In this document: positions 8,428 through 17,389 of the stretch, piece after piece
How positions within the stretch are numbered: the first letter of the stretch is position 1
How the letters are laid out: each line of letters starts with the position of its first letter
NCBI RefSeq assembly: GCF_003044445.1
Contig: NZ_POWX01000005.1
Coordinates: 1 to 64,000, forward strand
DNA length: 64,000 nt
Direction of reading: 5' to 3'
Source of the DNA: Neisseria mucosa
Lineage (GTDB): Bacteria; Pseudomonadota; Gammaproteobacteria; Burkholderiales; Neisseriaceae
Made by a program: the position numbers and the translations under genes
Notes under the pieces: generated by a model
The model's database searches: none
What the model saw: the letters and a program-made list of their open reading frames with translations, nothing else
What the model was told of the DNA's origin: nothing

Positions 8428-10827
8428 TTAGAATAAAGAGTCTAACTGTTTATTATTGCCGGTATTGCTTGGTACAACCGGTTCCTCTTGTAACTCTTGG
8501 CGTCCAGGGCGGTTAGAGTTTTGGGCATCAGACACATTGTCGTCAGAAGGTTGACGAGTACGTCTAGATGATTGAGGGATCGGGCGTGGTGCTACTCCAC
8601 CGTTTTCCAAGGCCAAGTCAGAACTGGTAGTCAGTCGTTCCTTCATATAATACTCGCCACCATTAGAAACTATGCCTTCAGGTGCTTTCATTCCCTTGAT
8701 CTCAGTGCCTTTGAGAGCGTAACGCATATAATCCACCCATACCGGAACTGCAATCGTTCCACCATAACCTGCACGCCCCATACTGCGGGGTTTGTCAAAA
8801 CCAACATAAACAGCAGTTACCACTTTGGGATTAAAGCCGACAAACCATGCATCCTTGTTGTCATTGGTCGTTCCGGTTTTACCGGCAATGTCGCTTCGAC
8901 CTAATGCTGTTGCACCTCGAGCAGTACCAGCACGGACTACGTCTTGCATAATTTTATACATGATATATGCGTTTCGAGGATCAATCGCCTGAGGAGCATT
9001 TTCTCCTGCAACTAAGGGTTGCATCTGTGCTTTCAGACGACCTTGGCTATCGTAGATTTTGTCGATAACATAAGCTGAGATTTTATAACCACCATTGGCA
9101 AAAACACTATATGCCTCTGCAATACGGAGTGGAGTAGTTTCTCCGGTACCCAAAGCCATCGATAAACTTGTGGGAAGCTCAGACGGTTTAAAACCAAAAC
9201 GCTGAGCATATTGTTGGGTGTATCCGATTCCGATAGACATCAGGATGCGGATAGAGACCATATTTTTCGATGCAGTTAATGCTTGGCGCAATGTAATGTA
9301 ACCAGAATAACGCCCATCTGAATTTTTTGGGGACCACACACCACCATTTGCTCCTTTTCCTGGTAGGGATATTGGGGCATCATTTATCATGGTTGAGGCT
9401 GTCATACCTTTAGCTAGTGCAGCAGAATATACGAAAGGCTTGAATGTTGAACCAGGTTGGCGCATTGCCTGAGTTGCACGGTTAAAAGTTTTGCTATGGT
9501 AGTCATAGCCACCAACTAATGCTTGAACAGCCCCGGTTTTGGCATCTAAAGAAACAAGTGCACCTTGTAGTAAAGGTTCTTGTACAACGGTCCAGCCATT
9601 GCCAATATTTTTCACTCTGATGACTGAACCGCGTCGGATACGGTCTTCCCCCATCTTTTCATTATTAACTGCTTTAGCTGCAAAACCTAACGATTTAGTA
9701 TCAAGGGTAATTTTACGACCGTTGGGTAGTTGGATTTGTACCGCTTTTCGAGAGGCTTCTAAGACAACCGCAGGAACCATTTTATCCACGGTATATAAAG
9801 TAGATAAATATTGGCTGACTGTTTCTTCAACATCATCTGTTTTGCTGAGGTCAATGTAGTTTTCTGCTCCTCTGTAGCTACTGCCTCGGTCAAAGTTTCT
9901 TAAGACCTTACGCAATGCTTCGGTAGCAACACGCTGATTTTCGGTATTTACGGTTGTATAAACATGAAAGCCTTGGGTGTAGGCTTCTTCACCATATTTT
10001 TCATATAGTTCTTGACGAACCATTTCTGCTACATACAACGCGTTTTGATCAATTTTTTGTACAAACCGCTCGTAATGTAATTCTTCTTTTAATGCATCGT
10101 CACGTTGCTGAGAAGTGATCATCCCTTCTTCCAGCATATTATTCAGGATATAAGTTTGTCGCAGTTTGGCGCGTTCTGGATTCACAATGGGATTGTATGC
10201 AGAAGGAGCCTTAGGTAGTCCGGCCAACATGGCAGCCTCGGCCAAAGTCAAATCTTTAACATTTTTATTGAAATAAATCTGCGCTGCCGAAGCAAACCCA
10301 TAAGCGCGTTGTCCCAAGTAAATCTGGTTGAAATATAGCTCTAAAATCTTATCCTTGCTCAAGGATTGTTCAATTTTATAGGCTAAAAGTGCTTCGTTAA
10401 ATTTTCGGGTAAATGTACGTTCACTGCTTAAATAGAAGTTTTTGGCAACTTGTTGAGTGATAGTGCTTGCACCAGATTGAACGCCTCCTGCAACGATATT
10501 ACTAATCGCTGCTCGAGCAATACCCCAAACATCTACGCCCCAATGTTCGTAAAAGCGTTTGTCTTCTGCGGCAATAACCGCGTTCTTGAGAATATCGGGG
10601 AAATCGTTGATTTTGGTAAATTCACGCCGTTGCTCACCATAGACGCCAATAATTTGCCCATCTGCCGAGTAAATAGTCAATGGCATTTTGGGTTGGTAGT
10701 GTTGTAAGGAGTCTAAGGGAGGGAGTTTGGGGTAGGTTACTAAAATTGCTATAGCAATCAATCCAGTAGTAAAAATTGCTAGGCCCAACATCAAACCGAT
10801 ACAGGTTGTTATAATCTTTTTAATCAT
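8428..10827 (-). CDS. ponA: Penicillin-binding protein 1A, class A peptidoglycan synthase
   Basis: A bifunctional inner-membrane enzyme that polymerises glycan strands and cross-links them in the periplasm. Residues 9-30 form the membrane anchor. The GT51 glycosyltransferase shows EDKRFYEHWG (Glu88), STITQQ and the NQIYLGQRAYG helix. The transpeptidase shows S-T-F-K (Ser460), S-K-N (520-522) and K-T-G-T (650-652). At 799 residues it matches neisserial PBP1. Residue 420 is Leu, which I align with gonococcal position 421; the L421P change linked to penicillin resistance is therefore absent. The C-terminus is a Pro/Arg/Asn-rich tail. It is divergent from pilM, as in other Neisseria. Confidence 0.96.
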   Translation of the reverse strand: MIKKIITTCIGLMLGLAIFTTGLIAIAILVTYPKLPPLDSLQHYQPKMPLTIYSADGQIIGVYGEQRREFTKINDFPDILKNAVIAAEDKRFYEHWGVDVWGIARAAISNIVAGGVQSGASTITQQVAKNFYLSSERTFTRKFNEALLAYKIEQSLSKDKILELYFNQIYLGQRAYGFASAAQIYFNKNVKDLTLAEAAMLAGLPKAPSAYNPIVNPERAKLRQTYILNNMLEEGMITSQQRDDALKEELHYERFVQKIDQNALYVAEMVRQELYEKYGEEAYTQGFHVYTTVNTENQRVATEALRKVLRNFDRGSSYRGAENYIDLSKTDDVEETVSQYLSTLYTVDKMVPAVVLEASRKAVQIQLPNGRKITLDTKSLGFAAKAVNNEKMGEDRIRRGSVIRVKNIGNGWTVVQEPLLQGALVSLDAKTGAVQALVGGYDYHSKTFNRATQAMRQPGSTFKPFVYSAALAKGMTASTMINDAPISLPGKGANGGVWSPKNSDGRYSGYITLRQALTASKNMVSIRILMSIGIGYTQQYAQRFGFKPSELPTSLSMALGTGETTPLRIAEAYSVFANGGYKISAYVIDKIYDSQGRLKAQMQPLVAGENAPQAIDPRNAYIMYKIMQDVVRAGTARGATALGRSDIAGKTGTTNDNKDAWFVGFNPKVVTAVYVGFDKPRSMGRAGYGGTIAVPVWVDYMRYALKGTEIKGMKAPEGIVSNGGEYYMKERLTTSSDLALENGGVAPRPIPQSSRRTRQPSDDNVSDAQNSNRPGRQELQEEPVVPSNTGNNKQLDSLF

Positions 10828-10973
10828 GACTAGGTAATAATTTTGCCATTATTGGTATTAAATAAAGTAAAATAGATATCGATTTCTATAAAACACGGCA
10901 TTTCTCGTGTAAAGAGCAAGTCCTTTACGGATATCGAAACAGTTACTCACTCCTAATAATACAGGGAAATCTT

Positions 10974-12083
10974 ATGATTGGCTTATCAAAAAACCCTAAA
11001 AATACAACTAGTAAGGCTGGCAAGTCCTCTTCAGGGTTAAGCAACCGTTCTGCCATCGGCATCGATATTAGTCAGCATGCCATCAAGATGGTTCAGCTGT
11101 CAGGGCGTAGTTTAAACCAAATTCAGTTGGAAAAATACGTTATTACTAAATTACCTAAAAATATTGTAAAAGGTAACAAAATTCAAGACTACGACCAACT
11201 TGTTACTTATTTGCAACACGCATATTCACAATTGCGCAGTTCTTGTAAGAATATTATTGCAGCTATCCCTCAAGGATTAGCGACAATTGAGCAAGTGGTT
11301 TATTCACAAAAGGATACTGAGTTGGATTTGGATGAATTTGCAGAATCCGAAATCTCCTCAATCGGACCTATCGATGAAATAAATTATGATTATCAAGTCG
11401 TCGGTGCGTCTGTTATTCCAGCAGGGCAGCAGATTTTGACGGTTGCAGCGCGTAAGGATGACGTTGAACCTATGATCGAAATGTTTGAGGGGGCAGGATT
11501 GTCCCTATCGGCGTTAGATTTGGATTTATTGGCGCAGCGTAATGCCTTCGTATTTTGGATTAACCAGTACGCTCCTGAATTAACAAATGAAAAAGTTGCT
11601 ATATTTGGAATTTATGCAACACAGATGTATGCGTTGATTATTCAGAATGGGCAAATTCTATACAAGCAGGAAATGCCTGTAAGTACTGAGCAATTGAACC
11701 AGTTGATTCAACGTACATATCAGGTTACGGAAGAAAAAGCTGCCCAAATGATGGTATCTACGAGTAAACCAACTGATTATCAAGCACAAATTGCAGACCG
11801 TTTTAATGTTCAAGTGGCTCAGGAGGTGCAAAGAGTATTACAGTTTTATTACACAACACAGCCGACAGATGCTTTTTCAAATGTGAAGCATATTTTATTA
11901 ACTGGCTCTGCATCGCAACAGACTGGTTTGGCTGAAAGCATTTTTTCGCAGACAAATACAGCAACACAATGTATTCAGCCAGTTACATACGTGGAGCGAG
12001 GCGGTAAGGTCGATTTGTCACAGTTACAAGTTGATGCTTCTGCTTTGACACTTGCATTTGGATTAGCATTAAGGGGATTGTAA
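10974..12083 (+). CDS. pilM: Type IV pilus assembly protein PilM
   Basis: An actin-like cytoplasmic ATP-binding protein that docks on the N-terminus of PilN and starts the pilus alignment subcomplex. The 369 residues include the SHS2/actin-fold signature GIDISQHAIKMVQLSGR near residue 30, DEINYDYQVVG, the DLDLLAQRNAF region and the C-terminal phosphate-loop-like LTGSASQQTG. It is the first gene of pilMNOPQ and starts at ATG 10974. pilN follows with a one-base gap, so translation is probably coupled. The gene is visibly more AT-rich than glnE or parC in this window. Confidence 0.95.
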   Translation: MIGLSKNPKNTTSKAGKSSSGLSNRSAIGIDISQHAIKMVQLSGRSLNQIQLEKYVITKLPKNIVKGNKIQDYDQLVTYLQHAYSQLRSSCKNIIAAIPQGLATIEQVVYSQKDTELDLDEFAESEISSIGPIDEINYDYQVVGASVIPAGQQILTVAARKDDVEPMIEMFEGAGLSLSALDLDLLAQRNAFVFWINQYAPELTNEKVAIFGIYATQMYALIIQNGQILYKQEMPVSTEQLNQLIQRTYQVTEEKAAQMMVSTSKPTDYQAQIADRFNVQVAQEVQRVLQFYYTTQPTDAFSNVKHILLTGSASQQTGLAESIFSQTNTATQCIQPVTYVERGGKVDLSQLQVDASALTLAFGLALRGL

Positions 12084-12084
12084 T

Positions 12085-12699
12085 ATGACTGAATTAATTA
12101 AAATTAACCTTCTCCCATATAGAGAAGAAATTAAGCAACGTAAAAGACAGCAATTTAAAATTTTGATGCTTTCTTCGTTATTAATAGGAGTTGGTTTATC
12201 TGCAATAGCTTATTTAGCGATCAATAATGCTATTAGTGATCAAGAAAGTAGGAATACATTTTTGGAAGCAGAAATTACCAAGTTGGATAATGATTTAGGA
12301 GAAATAAAAAAATTACAGCAGGAAAAAGAAAACTTCTTGGCTAAAAAGCAAAAAGTTGAGGAGTTGCAAGAAAAACGTTCCCAAGCTGCATATATCATCG
12401 ATAGTTTGAATGTGGTTATTCCAGATAATACTTATATCACTTCTCTTGATGCAGAAAATCCGACTTCTTATAAGATTACAGGTCGAGCGATTAGCGATAA
12501 TAAAATTGCCATGTTTATGCGGTCTTTGCCAAGTACAGGTATTTTTACGCAGCCAGAACTTTTGGAAATTAAGAAAATTGATAATTATCAAGAATTTAAT
12601 ATTAAATCTATGATTGGTTCTGCGAGTATTCCAGTCAAGTCTGAGAGAGAAGCAATTAATGATGATCCGACGAAAGCACAGAACGGGGAGGAAAAATAA
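12085..12699 (+). CDS. pilN: Type IV pilus assembly protein PilN
   Basis: A bitopic inner-membrane protein of the pilus alignment complex. The N-terminal motif IKINLLPYREE is the PilM-binding signature. A single membrane helix spans about residues 27-46, followed by a coiled coil rich in Lys/Glu and then a periplasmic ferredoxin-like domain that pairs with PilO. At 204 residues it is of normal length. It abuts pilM upstream, and its stop codon directly touches the pilO start. Confidence 0.95.
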   Translation: MTELIKINLLPYREEIKQRKRQQFKILMLSSLLIGVGLSAIAYLAINNAISDQESRNTFLEAEITKLDNDLGEIKKLQQEKENFLAKKQKVEELQEKRSQAAYIIDSLNVVIPDNTYITSLDAENPTSYKITGRAISDNKIAMFMRSLPSTGIFTQPELLEIKKIDNYQEFNIKSMIGSASIPVKSEREAINDDPTKAQNGEEK

Positions 12700-13386
12700 A
12701 TGGCCTCAGCAAAAGTAAAAAATTTGGATATTCAGAATTTATATTTGTTGAATCCTGCTGCAAAGTTTGTATTAGCTGCATTAGCAGTTGCAGGAGTATT
12801 GGCAGTTGGCTATGGAATAGTATTTCGTGATCAGCTGGAAACACTTTCAACCCAAGAGGCAAAGGAGGCAGAGTTAAAGGAAACATATACGAAAAAGAGT
12901 ATTGAGGCTGCAAGTTTGGATAACTTGAAAGCCGAATTGGCCTCTATTCGTTCTTCATTTGACATCTTGTTAAAACAGCTACCTACTGATGCTGAAATTC
13001 CTACTTTGATTCAAGAACTGCACCAGGCAGGTTCAGCAAACGGTCTTCGCTTAGATAGTGTAGTTCCACAGGTTCCGGTCAATGATGGACCAATACAGAA
13101 GTTACCGTATGAAATATCGATTACGGGCAAATATAATCAGATTAACCAATTTGCTAGAGATGTTGGTGGTTTATCGCGGATAATTACATTGGAGTCGTTA
13201 AAAATATCGCATGTTTCAGATAGTAAAAATAGCAAAGATAGTAAAAATGATATTTTAACGCTTAGAGCAATTGCGACGACATATAAAGCCCGTCCAGCAG
13301 ATGAAGTAGCAGCAGAACTTGCCGCTCAGCAGAGTCAGGCACAGGGGGATTCAGAAAATGGCCAAGCCAATTCTGAACAAAAATAA
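12700..13386 (+). CDS. pilO: Type IV pilus assembly protein PilO
   Basis: The periplasmic partner of PilN in the alignment complex. A short cytoplasmic tail with DIQNLYLLNPAAK is followed by a membrane helix (about residues 20-42), a coiled coil (EAKEAELKETYTKKS) and the PilO fold, with ADIPTLIQ-like wording (DAEIPTLIQELHQAGSANGL) and a predicted GKYNQINQFARDV strand-helix. The C-terminus is Ala/Gln-rich and probably disordered. The ATG at 12700 immediately follows the pilN stop, so translational coupling is likely. Confidence 0.95.
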   Translation: MASAKVKNLDIQNLYLLNPAAKFVLAALAVAGVLAVGYGIVFRDQLETLSTQEAKEAELKETYTKKSIEAASLDNLKAELASIRSSFDILLKQLPTDAEIPTLIQELHQAGSANGLRLDSVVPQVPVNDGPIQKLPYEISITGKYNQINQFARDVGGLSRIITLESLKISHVSDSKNSKDSKNDILTLRAIATTYKARPADEVAAELAAQQSQAQGDSENGQANSEQK

Positions 13387-13403
13387 TAAATGATAGGAAA
13401 ATC

Positions 13404-13958
13404 ATGAAAAATAAAATTTTCTTACTTACAAGTATCCTGTCATTGACGGGGTGTACACCGGCATATGACGATTTGAATGAGTGGATGACTAAGACACGTC
13501 AGGATGCTAAGTCTCATATCATTCCATTTGAGGCTCCGGTAGTGAACCCTCCAGCTGTTTATAATCCACCGGCTTATAGTGGTTTAAATGCATTCGATTT
13601 TCGACGGTTGGATAATGCCCCTAAAGGTAATAACGCTCCAAATCCTAATCGTCCAAAAGAAGCATTGGAAGCATTCAGTTTAGAAAATATGCGGTACGTA
13701 GGGATGCTGAGTAATGGCAGTAAAACTGCCGGTTTTATTGATGTAAATGGACATGTCTATACAGTTTATCCGGGGAATTACATCGGACAAAATTATGGAA
13801 AAATCCAAAGCATTACTGAGGATTTGATTGTTTTGACAGAATTGGTTGAGGATAGTTCGGGCAATTGGATTTATCGAAAGGCGGAATTGTCATTAAGTAA
13901 TAATGCTGAAAATAGTTCAAATGATGTCGGTAATGCTTCAGCAACGAATTCAAACTAA
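13404..13958 (+). CDS. pilP: Type IV pilus lipoprotein PilP
   Basis: An inner-membrane-anchored lipoprotein that links PilN/PilO to the secretin PilQ. The signal peptide ends in LTGC, with Cys17 as the lipidated residue. A Pro-rich disordered linker (about residues 45-75) contains the PilO-interacting part. It is followed by the small beta-sandwich domain with YVGMLSNGSKTAGFIDV and VYPGNYIGQNYGKI, close to meningococcal PilP. It lies between pilO and pilQ with gaps of about 18 bases and has its own Shine-Dalgarno (ATAGGAAAATC). Confidence 0.95.
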   Translation: MKNKIFLLTSILSLTGCTPAYDDLNEWMTKTRQDAKSHIIPFEAPVVNPPAVYNPPAYSGLNAFDFRRLDNAPKGNNAPNPNRPKEALEAFSLENMRYVGMLSNGSKTAGFIDVNGHVYTVYPGNYIGQNYGKIQSITEDLIVLTELVEDSSGNWIYRKAELSLSNNAENSSNDVGNASATNSN

Positions 13959-13976
13959 TTTAAGGGGTCTCACTTC

Positions 13977-16112
13977 ATGAAAACTAAAAATATGACGAAA
14001 TTATTTGCCGGCATCAGTATGATTGCGGCAGCACAAATTGCGTTGGCAGGTAATATTACTGATATTAATGTATCAACTTTGCCGGATAGTCAAAAAATTA
14101 TCAAAATTCGTTTTGATCGGGATGTGATTAGCCCGAGCGGTTTTGTTACATCCACTCCGTCCCGAATTGCCTTGGATTTTGCCAAAACAAATATTCAATT
14201 GGCTCAACCTGTATTGGAATACGCAGATCCTTTGTTAAATCAAATTACTGCGGCTCAGAATAATGACCGATCTCGTATTGTTTTGGGATTGAATAAAGCA
14301 GCGCAATATAATACTGAAGTCCATGGTAATGAAGTATGGGTATTTGTTACAGAATCATCTGATCGAACCATAACTTCTGCAGCTATTTCAAATAATGGAA
14401 ATGCACATCAGAAAGTAAGCTCGTCTGAAACAGTCAAACAAACTGTAAATTCAGCTAATATTGACTTCAGAAAAGGTGCACATAACTCTGGTATTGTGGA
14501 ATTGAATGCGCCTGCTTTTACAGGAAAGCCTGAAGTGAAGCAACAACGTGATCGAGTTATTATTACTCTGAAAAATTATCCGTTGCCAACACAAGCGCAA
14601 CGCAGTTTGGATGTTGCCGATTTCAGTACACCGGTTAAAAATATTACGTTAAAACGTATTGGAAATGATGCCCAACTCATTATTCGTAATAATGGTAATT
14701 GGGATTTCAATACCAAGGCTGCAAATGGTCAATTTGCTTTTGAAGTAATGCCTAAGTCCGCTAGTACGGAATCAAGTGGATTGAATGCAAATCCAAATAA
14801 ATCTTTCCGCGGCCGTAAAATTTCCCTAGACTTCCAAGATGTTGAAGTACGTACCATTTTACAAATCCTTGCGAAGGAGTCCGGGGTTAATATCGTGGCC
14901 AGTGATTCCGTGAATGGTAAAATGACACTTTCTTTGAAAGATGTGCCTTGGGATCAGGCTTTGGATTTGGTTATGCAGGCGCGTAATTTGGATATGCGCC
15001 GACAAGGTAATATCATCAATATTGCACCTCGTGATGAATTGTTGGCCAAAGATAAGGCTTTCTTACAGGCAGAGAAAGAAATTGCTGAGTTGGGGCCTTT
15101 ATATTCTCAAACCTTCCAATTGAAATATAAGAATGTAGAAGAGTTCCGGAAAATTTTACGTTTGGACGACAACAATAGTGGAAACTCCAATGGTAGAAAT
15201 ACCTTGTTGAGTGGCCGTGGTAGTGCGCTGATTGATCCTGCAACGAATACTTTGATTATTACAGATAATCGAAATGTTGTAGAAAAATTCCGTAAGTTAA
15301 TTGAGGAGTTGGATGTGCCGACTCGTCAAGTCATGGTTGAAGCCCGTATTGTTGAAGCAAAAGACGGTTTTTCGCGTGATTTGGGGGTGAAATTCGGTGT
15401 CGCAGGTTCCAAAGGACGCAACGCTTGGGGTAACTCTTGGAGTAATGCGCAAGATAACCATAATACTAATTCGGCTGTTTTGCGAGGTGATGCAAATTAC
15501 CGTACATGGTCTTTACAACCGAATATTAGCCTGCCTGCAGCAGCAGCGACTAATAATATTGCTCTGGTACGAGCTTTGTCATCAGGTGCATTGGGTTTGG
15601 AAATTTCTGCTTCGGAAGCTACCGGTAAAAGTAAGACCATTTCTAATCCGCGTGTCCTGACTCAAGACCGTAGAGAAGCTACTATTGAGTCCGGTACCGA
15701 AATACCGTATCAGGAGGCTTCTTCCAGTGGTGCAACTTCGGTTTCGTTCAAAAAAGCCGTGTTGGGCTTAACGGTAACGCCGAATGTAACGCCTGATGGT
15801 CAAGTTATCATGACTGTAAAAATTACCAAAGATACGCCGCAAGACTGTACAGTGGACTCTTTGATTACCAAATGTATTCAGACTAAAAACTTGAATACTC
15901 AGGCAATGGTTGAAGATGGTGGCACGTTGATTGTTGGCGGTATCTATGAAGAAGATAATAGCGATACGATTAACAAAGTACCATTATTGGGCGATTTGCC
16001 AGTGGTAGGCAATTTGTTCAAATCCCGTGCGAAAAAAGAAGAGCGTCGCGAATTGCTGGTTTTCATCACCCCGCGAATTATGGATGGTGTAGGCAGCAAT
16101 CTCCGCTACTAA
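13977..16112 (+). CDS. pilQ: Type IV pilus secretin PilQ
   Basis: The outer-membrane ring through which pili and DNA pass; it is needed for piliation, twitching and natural transformation. A signal peptide ends near AQIALA. Two AMIN-like N-terminal domains, an N0/STN domain (RKISLDFQDVEVRTILQILA), an N1 domain and the secretin core follow, with VPLLGDLPVVGNLF and the C-terminal RRELLVFITPRIM. At 711 residues it is shorter than meningococcal PilQ. The small basic PAKQQAAA-type repeats are missing between the AMIN domains and are replaced by a short Ser/Thr/Gln stretch. A terminator hairpin follows the stop. Confidence 0.96.
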   Translation: MKTKNMTKLFAGISMIAAAQIALAGNITDINVSTLPDSQKIIKIRFDRDVISPSGFVTSTPSRIALDFAKTNIQLAQPVLEYADPLLNQITAAQNNDRSRIVLGLNKAAQYNTEVHGNEVWVFVTESSDRTITSAAISNNGNAHQKVSSSETVKQTVNSANIDFRKGAHNSGIVELNAPAFTGKPEVKQQRDRVIITLKNYPLPTQAQRSLDVADFSTPVKNITLKRIGNDAQLIIRNNGNWDFNTKAANGQFAFEVMPKSASTESSGLNANPNKSFRGRKISLDFQDVEVRTILQILAKESGVNIVASDSVNGKMTLSLKDVPWDQALDLVMQARNLDMRRQGNIINIAPRDELLAKDKAFLQAEKEIAELGPLYSQTFQLKYKNVEEFRKILRLDDNNSGNSNGRNTLLSGRGSALIDPATNTLIITDNRNVVEKFRKLIEELDVPTRQVMVEARIVEAKDGFSRDLGVKFGVAGSKGRNAWGNSWSNAQDNHNTNSAVLRGDANYRTWSLQPNISLPAAAATNNIALVRALSSGALGLEISASEATGKSKTISNPRVLTQDRREATIESGTEIPYQEASSSGATSVSFKKAVLGLTVTPNVTPDGQVIMTVKITKDTPQDCTVDSLITKCIQTKNLNTQAMVEDGGTLIVGGIYEEDNSDTINKVPLLGDLPVVGNLFKSRAKKEERRELLVFITPRIMDGVGSNLRY

Positions 16113-16118
16113 AATTGG

Positions 16119-16154
16119 AAAAGGCATATACTCGGAAGGGTATATGCCTTTTTA
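16119..16154 (+). terminator. Terminator of the pilMNOPQ operon
   Basis: AAAAGGCATATAC pairs with GTATATGCCTTTTT, with a T run after the stem. It lies 7 bases after the pilQ stop codon, so aroK is probably transcribed separately or by limited read-through. Confidence 0.85.
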
Positions 16155-16344
16155 ATTGGCACAAATTAGATAGGGAATTTTAGGGATTTTTGTTTATTTC
16201 GGAAGGAATATGGTGAAATATCCATAAATGGTAATAGCTATATTTGATGATTGATGTATTTCTATTTGTTGAGGAGTTTAATCTAGACTTCACCACATAG
16301 TAAGAGATATTGAGTTTTTTATACACTGATGGCTACTTTCATTC
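16155..16344. other. AT-rich spacer between pilQ and aroK
   Basis: No gene is seen. Together with the Correia element at 16345-16451 and a lone DUS near 16500, it makes a spacer of about 500 bases between the pilQ terminator and aroK. Promoters inside the Correia element could drive aroK. Confidence 0.4.
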
Positions 16345-16451
16345 TATAGTGGATTAAATTTAAATCAGGACAAGGCGGCGAAGCCGCAGACAGTACAGAT
16401 AGTACGGCAAGGCGAGGCAACGCCGTACTGGTTTAAAGTTAATCCACTATA
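16345..16451. mobile_element. Correia repeat enclosed element (CREE), 107 bp
   Basis: The terminal inverted repeats TATAGTGGATTAA and TTAATCCACTATA enclose the known Correia core (GACAAGGCGGCGAAGCC and CAACGCCGTACTGG). It is the short form, lacking the central portion of the 150-bp type. Its core runs in the opposite orientation to the copies at 52682 and 63742. Such elements carry promoters, IHF sites or RNase III sites. Confidence 0.9.
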
Positions 16452-16657
16452 AATTGTTTGTGACAAATGAGTGGGGATGAAGCTACTATTACTATAGAGA
16501 GGTCGTCTGAAAACATCACTTTAATCTTTATACCATCCATGGTCTTAGGTAAGCAGGGTTAAACACGATATAATCGGTACTGTTGGAAACTAAGTATAAA
16601 TAAGCACTAACGCATGCTCGGCAGTATTCATAAATCTTGTATCGGATGAACACCTTC

Positions 16658-17194
16658 ATGGAAAAGCTCAATGGTAATTTAATTCTCATCGGATTGATGG
16701 GAGCAGGAAAAACAACGCTGGGAAGGCAGTTTGCTCAAATTTACGATTGCCCGTTTTATGATAGTGATTTGGAAATTTGCTCAGCGTCAGGTGTTTCTAT
16801 TTCCACTATCTTTGAGATGGAAGGAGAGGAAGGATTCCGCCACCGTGAGACTTTGATGCTGAAAAAGCTGTCGGCATTAAACGGTATTGTGTTGTCGACG
16901 GGAGGTGGCTCGGTTTTGCGTGAAGAAAATCGACGTTTCTTGCGTGAGCATGGTACGGTAGTTTATTTGCATGCATTACCTGAAGTGCTGTTGGAGCGTA
17001 CACGTTATGATAGCAGCCGCCCGCTTTTAAAAACGGACGATCCTTTAAAGAAATTACGCGGATTGTATACGGTTCGGGATCCGATTTATCGTGAGACTGC
17101 GCATATCGTTATAGAGTCTGAGAGTTGTGCTAAAACCCTTCGAAAATTGGTTGAATGTTTGGATGAGCGACAATTCATTGAATATGATGATTGA
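16658..17194 (+). CDS. aroK: Shikimate kinase
   Basis: Phosphorylates shikimate at O3 with ATP in the pathway to chorismate and the aromatic amino acids. The Walker A motif GLMGAGKTT, the shikimate-binding FYDSD and GFRHRE residues, the GTGGGSVLREENRR-type motif and the lid Arg in SSRPLL are all present. I chose ATG 16658 by similarity to meningococcal AroK (MKNFNGNLILIG). ATG 16646 and TTG 16637 are in frame upstream with poor signals. The order pilQ-aroK-aroB is conserved in Neisseria. Confidence 0.93.
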   Translation: MEKLNGNLILIGLMGAGKTTLGRQFAQIYDCPFYDSDLEICSASGVSISTIFEMEGEEGFRHRETLMLKKLSALNGIVLSTGGGSVLREENRRFLREHGTVVYLHALPEVLLERTRYDSSRPLLKTDDPLKKLRGLYTVRDPIYRETAHIVIESESCAKTLRKLVECLDERQFIEYDD

Positions 17195-17213
17195 AGGTGT
17201 TGCCTTTGTTGAT

Positions 17214-17256
17214 TAGGTCGTCTGAAATGTAATAAAAACGGTTTCAGACGACTTTT
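17214..17256. repeat. DUS hairpin between aroK and aroB
   Basis: AGGTCGTCTGAAA faces GTTTCAGACGACTTTT across a short loop; the second arm lacks one C of the consensus. The T-rich end could terminate the aroK transcript, but read-through into aroB is possible. Confidence 0.6.
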
Positions 17257-17389
17257 AGTTATGCGCTTGCAGCCCTATTGGTTTTGCTTGATAAAACGTT
17301 CTTTATCTAGTCAGTTTTCAACAGAACGGCAAGCGTATATTATTTTGCGTTGTTCTCACATGATTTATTTTGACAAGGAGTCTTCTCCT

